NCBI GenBank assembly: GCA_964474045.1
Contig: CAYYRC010000007.1
Span: 44,709 to 108,708, forward strand
Direction of reading: 5' to 3'
Source of the DNA: JACJWR01 sp964474045
Lineage (GTDB): Bacteria > Actinomycetota > Actinomycetes > S36-B12 > UBA10799
Length of the DNA stretch: 64,000 bases
Shown: positions 54,501 through 64,000 of the stretch, one piece after another
How the letters are laid out: each line of letters starts with the position of its first letter
How positions within the stretch are numbered: the first letter of the stretch is position 1
The notes under the pieces: model-generated
Seen by the model: only the letters and a program-made list of their open reading frames with translations
What the model was told of the DNA's origin: nothing
Databases searched by the model: none
Position numbers and translations under genes: made by a program

Positions 54501-54725
54501 GACCGCGGAGTACCAGAACGGGCTGACGTCGGTGAAGAGGTCGGCGTTGGCGGTGTACGACCCGACGCTCGCCGCGGTCGACCAGTAGGGCAGCCAACCG
54601 GTGAGGATGGGGGTGGGAGCGGGCGCTGCCGACGCGACTCCGCCGCCGCCCAGCAGGCAGGCGACGACAGCCCCCACGATGGCCGCTGCGACGACGGCCA
54701 GGCGGCTGCTGCCGGTCCGAGCCAT
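51540..54725 (-). CDS. Secreted GH18-type glycosyl hydrolase with six C-terminal repeats
   Basis: The 1061-residue protein has a signal peptide (cut near ASAAP) and a glycoside hydrolase 18 domain (about 35-390) with the active motif DGIDLDYE at 149-156 (Glu156 acid). It resembles the YaaH/spore-germination branch, which acts on chitin-like or peptidoglycan glycans. A Pro-Leu-rich linker leads to six units of about 105 residues (414-1061), each with GNLTV, AGHxxVWPC, an FC-V/I-Y strand and L-DTR. Every unit has one Cys pair. GGGAGGTC before ATG 54725 sets the start. Confidence 0.87.
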   Translation of the reverse strand: MARTGSSRLAVVAAAIVGAVVACLLGGGGVASAAPAPTPILTGWLPYWSTAASVGSYTANADLFTDVSPFWYSAVSGGANPSGVSIVERIGAADRAWALSALRSAGKPIIPSINDESSARFLAGVLADPARRTAHVTQLLDLVTSRGFDGIDLDYERFAFSDGQATWPVTKVNWAAFVTELAAAFHARGLRVTAAVPTSPYYVYDFPTLGRELDGVRVMTYDYNVSAAGPIAPIDWVRRETTTMLQMVPAYKLMMGVPVYGRDWLRTLNSAPYITDLAGRQIPLSSCPAGTPTATKAITSANNDTVLSKPGVVVDRRVGGYDEVRARYQETYSGGGKTCVLYREAWLQDAQTITDRVQAVVDGGARGAALWTVGGEDAAQWEPIRNYAYDVIPPLPPLPPLPPDPSVVAAGTTTRIHTSSPRSTVMGNLTAVNPVAAGHLRAWPCDQPMPETSAANYSVAQSSSAFVTVATDGSGDFCVFNSGATRLVWDQSATTALDAGSRLLDTRATGAMVPSGGTVVVRTSVPAAATILGTLTVLDPQSAGHTTVWPCSQGRPATSVNNVTAPGQRTVNSTAVTTDPDGSFCIYSSMAAHLVWDAQRGAPEIQAGASQRVLDTRAGEPLAAEGELRVHAGPARATVAGNLTVVAPQGSGHTTVWTCGEQRPTASTNNFVVGETTPNFAVVRTDAAGDFCVYSTAQTHLLWDQAGAAPGFEAGSPVRLLDSVAPVPAGATIRVAAGVPNATVVGNLTVASAQTAGHTRAFPCDAPPPATSVNAFTAGETTGNFAAIRTDAGGEFCVYTAATARLVWDQVAATPATLAGAPVRLLDTRTGGGPVTAGEVRRVSTGALGSTVFGRLTVVAPSAAGHTTVWACDQPMPATSTSNFAADGRTVGNFAAVRTDAAGEFCILSSASAHLVWDQLGRTEGFVAAQPERRLDTRVGPGPIGLVPAGGTVVIATGAASRTVLGNLTVTEPQGAGHLRVWPCDQPMPTASVANFAAGETVANFLAVPTDASGSICVYTAAPAHLLFDQVSVTAGIDAHAPARILDTRMLAGALSPGAVS

Positions 54726-54810
54726 CGCGCGACCTCCCTCTATGGCGCCATCGGCGGCGCGGCCCCGTCGCTTGAGCCGCACCGCCGGAGGCGTCACTCG
54801 GGCGCCGGCG

Positions 54811-55395
54811 TCAGTTGCCCGTCGCCGACTTGATCTTGAACGAGTAGACGATCTCGATGATGCCCATCAGGATCAGCCAGATGCCGGTGATCCAGACCAG
54901 GACGACGAGCGAGTCCAGCGGCACCGTGAGCACGATGATGCCGGCGATGATCCCCAGCACGCCGCTGAAGATCAGCAGCCCGCGTCCCTGCATCCCCTTG
55001 CCCTGCAGGCCGCCCACCAGCTGCCAGATGCCGCGGAACAGGAACGAGAACCCGATGAACAGGCTCAGGATGTACACGCCGTTGGCGATTCCGCCTCGGA
55101 AGCACAGGATTCCCAGGACGATGCTGACGATGCCGACGATGATCGCCAGCACCCGCTCGCCGGTGCTGTTGTCCCTGTTGAAGCCCTGAACCAGCTGCAC
55201 GATGCCGGAGACGATCAGGTAGATGCCGAAGAGCACAGCGACCACCACGATGGTCTGCCCCGGCCACACCAGGCACAGCACCCCGAGGCCGGCGCTCAGC
55301 AGTCCGACGATGAGCACCACCCACCAGCTCTTGCCGACGGCGTGCAGGACATCGTCTTCGGTCAGCTCGATGTCGCGGGTGTCGGTGTCGCTCAC
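54811..55395 (-). CDS. HdeD/DUF308-family membrane protein
   Basis: The 194-residue protein has six membrane helices (two in each of three repeats). The repeat signature W-x-x-x-L-x-G-I-x-x-I-x-x-G appears in SWWVVLIVGLLSAGLGVLCLVWPG and again later. HdeD in E. coli is tied to acid resistance; the role here is unknown. GGGGAGC precedes GTG 55395. Confidence 0.87.
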   Translation of the reverse strand: MSDTDTRDIELTEDDVLHAVGKSWWVVLIVGLLSAGLGVLCLVWPGQTIVVVAVLFGIYLIVSGIVQLVQGFNRDNSTGERVLAIIVGIVSIVLGILCFRGGIANGVYILSLFIGFSFLFRGIWQLVGGLQGKGMQGRGLLIFSGVLGIIAGIIVLTVPLDSLVVLVWITGIWLILMGIIEIVYSFKIKSATGN

Positions 55396-55444
55396 GTGCT
55401 CCCCTTTCGGTCGTCGCGCCCGGCGGGCGCTGCTCGCCGCGAGT

Positions 55445-57109
55445 CTAGGGGCGCACCGCGCGCTTGCGCAGGACCTCGATGCGGGCCTGCAGCGTGGCGG
55501 CGTCGGCCTGCGCCGCCGGGGGCCCGCCGGTCGCCCGCCGAGCCTCGCTGTGGGCGGCGGCAGGGGTGATCCCCCGCTGCCGGGCGTAGGCGCGTGCACA
55601 GGTGTTGAGCTCTGAGCGCAGCGCGCTCACCGACGCGGCGGTGGAGACGGCGGCCGCCCTGGGGGTGGCGCTCTGTCGGCGCCGTTCCCGCAGCAGGTCG
55701 GCGACCTCGTCGGGGTCGAGCAGGCCGGGGATGCCCAGGAACTCGTCCTCCTCGGCATCCAGCGGCATGGTCGGGGTGTCGAACACACCGCCGTCGAACA
55801 CGAGCCGATCCAGCGTCGCCTCGCTGGCGACGTGCTCGATGCTGGGCCCCCGCTCGCGGTCCCGCCGCTCCGGGCGCTCGACCTCGTCCAGCTCGGACCA
55901 CTCCGCGAGGTCCTGATTGCGCCGCTTCAGCACATGGTCGCGCTCCAGCTCCAGCTCCGCGGCGTGGGCCAGCAGCTTCGGCACGCTGGGCAGGAACACC
56001 GTGGCGGTCTCCCCTGGTCGCCGGGTGCGGACGAAGCGCCCCACGGCCTGCGCGAAGTACAGCGGCGTGCTGGCCGACGTGGCATAGACGCCCACCATCA
56101 GCCTGGGCACGTCGACGCCCTCGCTGACCATCCGGACGGCGACCATCCAGCGCTCGCCGGAGGCGGCGAAGGCAGCGATCTTGCCGCTGGCCGCCGGGTC
56201 GTCGCTGAGCACGAGGGTCGCCTGCTGACCGGTCAGCTCCCGCAGCCGCCGGGCGTAGGCGCGGGCCGCGGTCTGGTCGCTGGCCAGCACCAGGCCGCCG
56301 GCGTCGGGGATGTGTCGGCGCACCTCGGACAGCCGCCGGTCGGCGTCCCGCAGGACCTGTGTGATCCAGGCGCCCTCGGGATCGAGGGCGGTGCGCCAGG
56401 CCGACGACGCCAACTCTCGCGGCAGCGCCTCCGACACGTCCGCGCTCATCAGGTCGCCCGCGGAACTGCGCCAGGTCATCTGGCCTGAGTAGGCCAGGAA
56501 CAGCACGGGGCGCACCGTGTTGTCCGACAGCGCGTCGCCGTAGCCGTAGGTGAAGTCCGCCCGCGAGCGCAGGGCGCCGTCGCGATCCGCCTCGTAGGAG
56601 ATGAACGGGATGGGGTTGACGTCGCTGCGGAAGGGCGTCCCGGTCAGGCTCAGCCGCCGCGCGGCGGGCTCGAACGCCGTCCGCGTCGCCTCGCCCCAGC
56701 TCAGCGAGTCACCGGCGTGGTGCACCTCGTCGAGGATCACCAGCGCCTTGCGCCCGGACACAAGTCGCCGCAGAGCGCCGGTGACCGCTGCCACGCCGGC
56801 GTAGGTGACCACCGGGCCGACGAACTCCACCCCCAGGCCCGTGCCCCGCCCGTAGTCCGGCGTGAGCGCGACGCCGAAGCCGGCGGCAGCATCCACCCAC
56901 TGCGTCTTCAGGTGATCGGTGGGGGTGACCACAACGACCCGCTCCACCACCCGCTCGTCGAGCAGCCGGCGGGCCAGCGTCAGGGCGAACGTCGTCTTGC
57001 CCGCGCCGGGGGTGGCGACGGCCAGGAAATCCCGCGGCGATGCGGCCGCGTACTCCGCCAGCGCCTGCTCCTGCCAGGCGCGCAGCTTGACCTGCGGTCT
57101 CGCAGCCAC
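55445..57109 (-). CDS. DEAD/DEAH-box (SF2) helicase
   Basis: The 554-residue helicase has a Q-motif-like WQEQAL, Walker A ATPGAGKTTF, motif II DEVHH, motif III-like SLTGTPFRSD and motif VI QAVGRFVRTRRPGE. The C-terminal 200 residues hold a charged coiled region and an Ala-rich tail. It resembles the actinobacterial RadD/XPB-like ATPases often next to DUF3039. The substrate is not known. It lies 5 nt after DUF3039, with GAGGAC as ribosome site. Confidence 0.9.
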   Translation of the reverse strand: MAARPQVKLRAWQEQALAEYAAASPRDFLAVATPGAGKTTFALTLARRLLDERVVERVVVVTPTDHLKTQWVDAAAGFGVALTPDYGRGTGLGVEFVGPVVTYAGVAAVTGALRRLVSGRKALVILDEVHHAGDSLSWGEATRTAFEPAARRLSLTGTPFRSDVNPIPFISYEADRDGALRSRADFTYGYGDALSDNTVRPVLFLAYSGQMTWRSSAGDLMSADVSEALPRELASSAWRTALDPEGAWITQVLRDADRRLSEVRRHIPDAGGLVLASDQTAARAYARRLRELTGQQATLVLSDDPAASGKIAAFAASGERWMVAVRMVSEGVDVPRLMVGVYATSASTPLYFAQAVGRFVRTRRPGETATVFLPSVPKLLAHAAELELERDHVLKRRNQDLAEWSELDEVERPERRDRERGPSIEHVASEATLDRLVFDGGVFDTPTMPLDAEEDEFLGIPGLLDPDEVADLLRERRRQSATPRAAAVSTAASVSALRSELNTCARAYARQRGITPAAAHSEARRATGGPPAAQADAATLQARIEVLRKRAVRP

Positions 57110-57114
57110 AGCCG

Positions 57115-57405
57115 TCAGTCCTCCGACCCGCCGCCCGGGCGCATGCCCTCGTAGATCGCCTTGCAGTCAGGGCAGACCGGGAACTTCGAGGGGTCGCGGG
57201 TGGGCACCCAGACCTTCCCGCACAGGGCGACTACCGGCTCGCCGGTGACCGCGCTCTCGACGATCTTGTCCTTGCGGACGAAGTGCGAGAAGCGCTCGTG
57301 GTCGCCCTCGTCCAGGCGCGCGTCGGTGCGCTCCTCGGTGAGCGTCCCGCCGGACAGGCCGGGGGTTTCCAGGGGCGAGTCGGCGGCGCGGGGGGTGGTG
57401 TCCAT
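57115..57405 (-). CDS. DUF3039 protein
   Basis: The 96-residue protein has the DUF3039 core HFVRKDKIVESAVTGEPVVALCGKVWVP followed by CPDCKAIYEGM. The three Cys could bind a metal. The function is unknown; conserved next to a helicase in Actinobacteria. TAGGCT lies 8 nt before the ATG. Confidence 0.9.
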   Translation of the reverse strand: MDTTPRAADSPLETPGLSGGTLTEERTDARLDEGDHERFSHFVRKDKIVESAVTGEPVVALCGKVWVPTRDPSKFPVCPDCKAIYEGMRPGGGSED

Positions 57406-57437
57406 AGCGCACCAGCCTACGCCGGGGCGCAGCGTCA

Positions 57438-58034
57438 TCAGTTCAGGCTGGGGTCCTCCGGGAAGGTGCTGGCAAGTCGCAGATCGTTGCGCTGCCTCCG
57501 CAACACGCTCCACCACGCGCCCTCGCGCCCGCGCCGGCGGCCCAGCGCCAGGTCACCGGGAGCAGAGTCCACCACCCACCAGCTACCGGTGCGAAGCTCC
57601 CCAGCCAACTGCCCGGCCCCCCAGCCCGCATAGCCGAGGAACAATTGGGCGTCCACGATCGCGCCGGATGTCGCCATCGGCTCGGAGTCCAGGTCCACCA
57701 CCGCCCATGGCCCCGCGATCGGCCGCAGCCCCTCGGGCGGGGAGGCGGTCGCCGCCGGGTCGAGCCGCGCGACGGCCACCGCTGCGTCGGTCTGAACAGG
57801 GCCGCCCACGCAGATGTCGGTGTGCAGGACGCCGGACCACATCGGCATCACCTCGGCGGCCGGCACGCTCGAGGGATCGTTCAGGACCACCCCGAGGGAG
57901 CCGTCCGCCAAGTGCTCGAGCAGGAGGATCACGGTGCGCCGGAAGGTCGGCTCCTCGATCTGCGGGGTCGCCACAAGCAGCGCACCCGGGAAGGCCGAGC
58001 CGCTGTCGCCCAGGCCCGAACTGGTCGTCGTCAC
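57438..58034 (-). CDS. YqgE/AlgH-family protein
   Basis: The 198-residue protein has the AlgH (DUF179) pattern: PGALLVATPQIEEPTFRRTVILLLEH, GSLGVVLNDPS, CVGGPVQTD, FLGYAGWGAGQLAGEL and GDLAL. The family's function is unclear. GTG 58034 gives the usual length. It is divergent from the thioredoxin gene. Confidence 0.93.
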   Translation of the reverse strand: MTTTSSGLGDSGSAFPGALLVATPQIEEPTFRRTVILLLEHLADGSLGVVLNDPSSVPAAEVMPMWSGVLHTDICVGGPVQTDAAVAVARLDPAATASPPEGLRPIAGPWAVVDLDSEPMATSGAIVDAQLFLGYAGWGAGQLAGELRTGSWWVVDSAPGDLALGRRRGREGAWWSVLRRQRNDLRLASTFPEDPSLN

Positions 58035-58187
58035 GCCCTCGATTCTGCCCCCGCCGACCGCCGCTTCGCCAAGCATGCGCGGCGCCGGACCGGGCAACCC
58101 ATACCCCTGGGGGAATATGCGGTCGTGCGGCGGCGTTGCCACCACCGATTGCCCCAACCTGACCTAAGACCACAGGATCGGAGACAC

Positions 58188-58586
58188 ATGGCCACCCTCA
58201 ACCTCACGGCGGACACGTTCGGTGACACCGTCCGGAGCAACGACACCGTGTTCATCGACTTCTGGGCGGCCTGGTGCGGCCCGTGTCGCATGTTCGCGCC
58301 GACCTACGAGGCTGCATCCGAGGAGCACCCCGGCATCGTGTTCGGCAAGGTGGACACCGAGGACCAGCAGGCGCTGGCGGCTCAGTTCGGCATCCAGTCC
58401 ATCCCCACGCTGATGGCGATCAGGGACGGGATCGTGCTGTTCAGTCAACCGGGGGCCCTGGCGAAGGCGCAGCTGGACCAGGTCATCGAGGCCGTGCAGG
58501 CTGCGGACATGGACGACATCCGGCGCCAGGTTGCCGAGGCCGAGCAAGCCGATGGATCGGATCAGCAGGCGAGTAGTCAAGCCTGA
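58188..58586 (+). CDS. Thioredoxin
   Basis: The 132-residue redox protein has the active site WCGPC at 29-33 and the cis-Pro in SIPTL. It reduces disulfides in the cytoplasm. The last 25 residues are an acidic Gln/Ser-rich tail beyond the usual fold. GGAG precedes the ATG. Confidence 0.95.
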   Translation: MATLNLTADTFGDTVRSNDTVFIDFWAAWCGPCRMFAPTYEAASEEHPGIVFGKVDTEDQQALAAQFGIQSIPTLMAIRDGIVLFSQPGALAKAQLDQVIEAVQAADMDDIRRQVAEAEQADGSDQQASSQA

Positions 58587-58755
58587 TGTGACCTGAGCCA
58601 CAATCCACCGTTCGGACGATGTCTTAACTACGAACGATTGATGGCGGCGCCTCCTCTGCGTTACTAGCGTCGAAGCAGGTCAGCAAGCGTTTCTCGCGGC
58701 TGACGCTGCCAGCTGGCCATGATGGCCACCACGCTATGCGACGGGAGATGCATTC
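58587..58755. other. Intergenic region between thioredoxin and whiB
   Basis: 169 nt with no gene. TTGATG at 58638-58643 and TACTAG at 58662-58667, 18 nt apart, could be a weak promoter for whiB with a leader of about 85 nt, long enough for 5'-leader control. Confidence 0.35.
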
Positions 58756-59130
58756 GTGCCACAGCAACCGCTGTCTCAAGTTCCTGCAGATGCAACATGG
58801 GAGTGGCAGGAGATCGGATCGTGTCGAGAGGCTGACCCGGATCTCTTCTTCCACCCGCAGAACGAGCGCGGACTGGCGCGGGTGCGCCGCGACCGCAGCG
58901 CCAAAGCCGTCTGCGCGAGTTGTACCGTGCGCGTGGAGTGCGCCGACTACGCAATCCGCGCGCGCGAACCCTACGGCGTCTGGGGCGGCCTGACCGAGGA
59001 AGAGCGCGAGCGCATCTACCTCAAGGTCTCCGTGTCCGTCTTCCCGCGCGAGCGCGGGCAGGGCGCGGCGCTGGCCCCGGAGGAGATCGCCCAGGCGGTG
59101 CTGCCGGCGGCTTTGGGGATTGTCTCCTAG
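58756..59130 (+). CDS. WhiB-family regulator, WhiB3/WhiD type
   Basis: The 124-residue Wbl protein has the four iron-sulfur Cys at 23, 53, 56 and 62, then the GVWGG turn at 74-78 and a basic end of the turn region. An N-terminal WEWQ and FFHPxxERG match the WhiB3/WhiD group, which binds sigma-A and responds to redox or developmental state. It has a C-terminal extension of about 25 residues. GGGAG precedes the GTG start. Confidence 0.92.
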   Translation: MPQQPLSQVPADATWEWQEIGSCREADPDLFFHPQNERGLARVRRDRSAKAVCASCTVRVECADYAIRAREPYGVWGGLTEEERERIYLKVSVSVFPRERGQGAALAPEEIAQAVLPAALGIVS

Positions 59131-59152
59131 TTTCCGACAAACACACACGCAT

Positions 59153-59202
59153 AAGGGCTGCGGCCCCCGACCCCGGACCGGGGTCGGGGGCCGCAGCCCT
59201 TT
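59153..59202. terminator. Long hairpin terminator between whiB and pckG
   Basis: A perfect 22-bp stem (59153-59174 with 59180-59201) with a 5-nt loop starts 22 nt after the whiB stop and ends 22 nt before the pckG stop. AA and TT flank it, so it should end transcription from both convergent genes. Confidence 0.9.
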
Positions 59203-59223
59203 GTTGCTCGGGTGAGGCGGCCG

Positions 59224-61062
<1,839 letters not shown>

Positions 61063-61188
61063 GCTCACTCCATAACGGTCGATGCCACGTCAACGCCGCC
61101 CCATGAATGCGGCATAGGTGTACTGTCCCACAGTGTCTTCGGCGGTCTCTCAGCACGTCAGCCGATGTGCCGCAGGAGGCTTGCGCCG

Positions 61189-62109
61189 GTGAGCCGACGG
61201 GGTTGGGCACTGTTTGCCGCCTTGTCGATCCTGTGGGGACTGCCCTACTTCTTCATCAAGGTCGCGGTGGCCGATCTGCAGCCCATGTTCGTCGTCGCCG
61301 GAAGGCTGCTGCTCGCCGCGGCCGTCCTGGTGCCGGTCGCACTCGTGAGCGGCGGTCGCGACAGCCGCGCGCTTCCCTCGCTGGCCGGCAAGTGGCGCTG
61401 GATCGTGTTGTTCGCGCTGATCGAGTTCATCGTGCCCTTCGCGCTGCTGACGTGGGCAGAGACGAAGGTGACCAGCTCGCTGGCAGGCTTGACGATCGCC
61501 GCCGTGCCCACGATCAGCGCACTGGCTGCCGCGCAGCTGGGCCTGGCCGACCGCCTGGACCGCACCCGCGTCGCCGGTCTGGTGCTGGGCGCCGCCGGTG
61601 TGGGGGTGTTGCTCGGCCTGGACCTGCACGCCGATTCGGCACTCGCCATCCTCGCGCTGCTGGGCGTGGCCGTTGGCTATGCGCTGGGGCCGATTCTGCT
61701 GCGGCTTCGGCTGCAGGACGCGCCCGGTCCGGCGGTGATGGCCGCTGGAACGGCAGTCGCAGCGGTGCTGTACCTGCCGTTCCTTGTGGGCGGCTGGCCC
61801 GCCGCGGCGGTGCCCGCGCAGGCCTGGTGGGCGCTGGCAGCGCTGGGGCTGCTGTGCAGCGCTGCTGCCTTCCTGATCATGTTCGCGCTGGTTGCCGAGG
61901 CCGGGCCGACGCGGATGACCGTGGTCACCTACCTCAATCCCGTTGTCGCCGTGGCGCTCGGGGTCGTCGTGCTCGGCGAGGCGATAACCGCCGGCATGGT
62001 GCTCGGCTTCCCGCTCATCGTGCTGGGCAGCGTGCTGGCGACTCGCCCGAACCGGCATCGCGGGAAGTCCCTGCGCGCAGAGCCGCGAACCGACACTATT
62101 GCCTCGTGA
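61189..62109 (+). CDS. EamA-family (DMT) transporter
   Basis: The 306-residue membrane protein has ten helices in two EamA halves (ILWGLPYFFIKVAVADL and AFLIMFALVAEAGPTRMTVVTYLNPVVAVALGVVVLGE). DMT proteins export metabolites or amino acids; the substrate is unknown. AGGAGG lies about 10 nt before GTG 61189. It shares a GTGA overlap with the next gene. Confidence 0.92.
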   Translation: MSRRGWALFAALSILWGLPYFFIKVAVADLQPMFVVAGRLLLAAAVLVPVALVSGGRDSRALPSLAGKWRWIVLFALIEFIVPFALLTWAETKVTSSLAGLTIAAVPTISALAAAQLGLADRLDRTRVAGLVLGAAGVGVLLGLDLHADSALAILALLGVAVGYALGPILLRLRLQDAPGPAVMAAGTAVAAVLYLPFLVGGWPAAAVPAQAWWALAALGLLCSAAAFLIMFALVAEAGPTRMTVVTYLNPVVAVALGVVVLGEAITAGMVLGFPLIVLGSVLATRPNRHRGKSLRAEPRTDTIAS

Positions 62110-62417
62110 TCACAGAGACCGCCTACTTCACCATCCAGCCCGGTAGGGAGCATGACTTCGAGCTGGCGCTAGAGGAGGCCAGACACCTGGTGGAGTCGAT
62201 GCCGGGCTGCCGCGGGCTGACGGTCCTGCGGGGCGTCGAGCGACCATCGGTGTACTTGGTCGCGATCGGCTGGAACTCGGTGGACGACCACCTGGTCGGG
62301 TTCCGCGAGTCGGAGCGCTTCACCCGCTGGCGCGAGTTGCTCGGTCCGTACTTCGCCGAACCGCCACAGGTCGAGCACTTCGAGATGACCCAGGCCCGCC
62401 CGGACCATCGCTCCTAG
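62106..62417 (+). CDS. Antibiotic biosynthesis monooxygenase (ABM)-domain protein
   Basis: The 103-residue ferredoxin-like protein reads ETAYFTIQPGREHDFELALEEA and later WNSVDDHLVGFRESERFTRWRELLGPYF, the ABM dimer fold. Such proteins oxidise small aromatics or heme or have no known activity. It is translationally coupled to the transporter. Confidence 0.85.
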   Translation: MITETAYFTIQPGREHDFELALEEARHLVESMPGCRGLTVLRGVERPSVYLVAIGWNSVDDHLVGFRESERFTRWRELLGPYFAEPPQVEHFEMTQARPDHRS

Positions 62418-62428
62418 GGCTGCCCCTC

Positions 62429-63934
62429 GTGGTGCTGGACCCGTCACGTGATCTGCGGACCCTGGTTGCGTCCAGGCATCAGCTGCTGATCGCCGCTGGC
62501 CGGGACGAACGCCGGGTGCTGGAGGCTGCCCGCGAGGTGGCGCGCCCGCTCGGCCTGCCGGTCTGGACCTGGACCGTCGCGAACGGGCTGGCCAGGGAGG
62601 CCGGCACAGCTCGCGAGCTGACTGCGCCGACGACGTCGCAGGAGGGGCAGACCGGCACGCGGGACCCGGCGCAGGCGGTGGCGTTCATCGCCCAGGCCCG
62701 CCGACCGGGGGTGTACCTGCTCCTGGACGCCGGACCGATGCTCGACGACCCGGTGGCGGTTCGACGGCTGAAGGAGCTGTCAGGCGCTCCAGTAGCCGGC
62801 CGCACGACGATCCTGACCGGAGTCGGCGACGCGGTTCCTGCGGCGCTGAGGCCCGAGGGAGTGCTGTTCCGCCCGCGGCCGCCCGACGCCGACGAGCTAG
62901 CGGACCTGCTCGACCGCACGGCCAAGGGCTTGGCGGCGAGCGGGATGTCGATCCGGCTGTCGCCCGCAGCTCGGGTAGCGCTGCTGGACTCCCTGCGCGG
63001 ACTCACCGCGATCGAGGCCGAGCGGATCATCACCGAGCACACCGTGGCCGACGGGCTGCTCGGCGACTCGGATCTGCCGGCTATCCGCGCAGCGAAGGCG
63101 CAGCTGCTCAGCGCCGACTCGCCGTTGGACCTCATCCTGGTCGACGTCCCGCTCAGCAGTGTCGGCGGTTTGCCGCAGTTGAAAGCCTGGATGGCCGAGC
63201 GCGGTCGGGCGCTGGAACCCGCCGCGCGCAGGTTCGGGGTGCCCTATCCCCGTGGGGTGCTGCTGACGGGCGTCCCGGGCACCGGGAAGTCGCTCATCGC
63301 CAAAGCCATCGCCTCCAGCTGGGGACTGGCGCTCGTCGCCCTGGACACGGGACGACTGCACGGATCGCTGGTGGGCGAGTCCGAGCAGCGGCTCAGCGCC
63401 GCCCTCGACGCGGTCGAGGCGATGGCGCCGGTGGTGCTGTGGATCGACGAAATCGAGAAGGCCGTGGGCGGCTCCGGGGACAACGACGGCGGCGTGGCCG
63501 CCCGCGTCCTGGGCATTCTGCTGCGCTGGTTACAGGAGCGCCCCGACGGCGTCTTCGTGGTCGCGACCTGCAACGACGTGACAGCGCTGCCGCCAGAGCT
63601 GACCCGGCGCGGGCGATTCGACGAAGTCTTCTTTGTGGACCTGCCCTCGGCCGAGGAACGGATCGGGGTGCTGCACGCCCAACTGGCCGGACGCGGCTGG
63701 GATCCCCGCGCCTTCGACCTCGCGGCGATCTCCGCAGCCACGGATGGCTTCTCAGGGGCGGAGTTGGAGTCGGTCGTGGTGAGCGGGTTGTACGCGGCCT
63801 ATGCCGCCAACCGGGCCCTGACCACCGACCTGCTACTCGCGGAAGCCGCGGCAACGGTGCCACTGTCGGTGCTGCGATCCGAGGACATCGCAGCGCTCAG
63901 GGAATGGGCACGAGGGCGGGCCATCCGGGCCTGA
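62429..63934 (+). CDS. Ycf46-like AAA ATPase
   Basis: The 501-residue protein has an N-terminal non-AAA half (about 1-225) and a C-terminal AAA domain: VDVPLSSVGGLPQLKAWM, Walker A GVPGTGKS with Lys287, sensor-like LVGESEQRL, Walker B LWIDEIEKA with Asp340-Glu341 and RRGRFDE. This matches the Ycf46 group of plastids and bacteria, whose function is only partly known (photosynthesis-linked in cyanobacteria). It starts 11 nt after the ABM gene, probably as the last gene of the operon. Confidence 0.9.
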   Translation: MVLDPSRDLRTLVASRHQLLIAAGRDERRVLEAAREVARPLGLPVWTWTVANGLAREAGTARELTAPTTSQEGQTGTRDPAQAVAFIAQARRPGVYLLLDAGPMLDDPVAVRRLKELSGAPVAGRTTILTGVGDAVPAALRPEGVLFRPRPPDADELADLLDRTAKGLAASGMSIRLSPAARVALLDSLRGLTAIEAERIITEHTVADGLLGDSDLPAIRAAKAQLLSADSPLDLILVDVPLSSVGGLPQLKAWMAERGRALEPAARRFGVPYPRGVLLTGVPGTGKSLIAKAIASSWGLALVALDTGRLHGSLVGESEQRLSAALDAVEAMAPVVLWIDEIEKAVGGSGDNDGGVAARVLGILLRWLQERPDGVFVVATCNDVTALPPELTRRGRFDEVFFVDLPSAEERIGVLHAQLAGRGWDPRAFDLAAISAATDGFSGAELESVVVSGLYAAYAANRALTTDLLLAEAAATVPLSVLRSEDIAALREWARGRAIRA

Positions 63935-63939
63935 GCGAG

Positions 63940-64000
63940 TCAGGGGTCGAGGGGTGGTTGGGGGTGGCGGGTGTGGGTGAGGCCGGCGGGGGTGGTCCAG
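63940..64000 (-). CDS. Last codons of a probable HNH endonuclease (DUF222 type), start outside window
   Basis: A minus-strand frame reads from the window edge to TGA at 63940 with the tail WTTPAGLTHTRHPQPPLDP. W-T-x-P-x-G followed by T and H/P-rich ends is typical of the 13E12/DUF222-HNH family of Actinobacteria. Only 19 residues are visible, so this is a suggestion. Confidence 0.4.
   Translation of the reverse strand, partial: WTTPAGLTHTRHPQPPLDP

Overview
The window is chromosomal DNA of a high-GC Gram-positive bacterium (Actinomycetota). Evidence: strong G/C bias at third codon positions, a WhiB3/WhiD-type Wbl protein, the mec-cysO-cysM sulfur-carrier cysteine pathway, GTP-dependent PEP carboxykinase, MEP-pathway genes (ispE, ispH), and gene blocks in the same order as in Mycobacterium tuberculosis (mfd-mazG-lipoprotein-eno-ftsB-DUF501-ppx; rsmI-metG-tatD-rsmA-ispE; clpS-DUF2017-mec-cysO-cysM-murI-Rv1339 homologue-rph-rdgB). 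Species cannot be named from sequence alone. No CRISPR array, insertion sequence, integrase, rRNA or phage block was seen. Almost everything is tightly packed chromosomal coding sequence.

Layout. 1-4 kb: end of a PfkB sugar kinase, a two-domain VOC protein, a GNAT protein, a DUF554 membrane protein and an alpha/beta hydrolase. 4-12 kb, accessory and surface genes: a 1575-residue secreted lipase-like protein with three C-terminal beta repeats, an FHA-LuxR regulator converging on a membrane Ser/Thr kinase, and a Bax-inhibitor-1-like protein. 12-35 kb, core information and envelope genes, nearly all on the minus strand: tRNA-Leu, def, ppx, ftsB, eno, mazG, mfd, cysQ-like, pth, rplY, prs, glmU, tRNA-Gln, a second secretory-lipase-like protein, ispE, rsmA, tatD, metG, rsmI, typA. 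35-43 kb: a PAS-GGDEF-EAL protein, ychF, rmuC, ispH, xseAB. 43-51.5 kb: rdgB, rph, an inserted TetR/DUF4239/epimerase trio, a cAMP-phosphodiesterase-like MBL protein, murI, cysM-cysO-mec, DUF2017, clpS. 51.5-64 kb: a secreted GH18-type protein with six repeats, an HdeD-like membrane protein, a helicase, DUF3039, AlgH, thioredoxin, whiB, pckG, an EamA transporter, an ABM protein, a Ycf46-like AAA ATPase, and the last codons of a probable HNH endonuclease.

The clearest unexplained pattern is regulatory. Fourteen genes have a TANNNT box exactly 6 or 7 nt before an ATG or GTG, as expected of leaderless mRNAs. In four of them (mfd, ispE, metG and a DUF6542-like gene) the TAG stop of the preceding gene forms the first bases of that box. 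Other points are an FHA-HTH regulator next to a Ser/Thr kinase, a lipase whose catalytic Asp and His seem separated by a roughly 455-residue insertion, two unrelated secreted enzymes carrying the same class of C-terminal 'DTR' repeats, and a TetR promoter region with a perfect 15-bp inverted operator pair.
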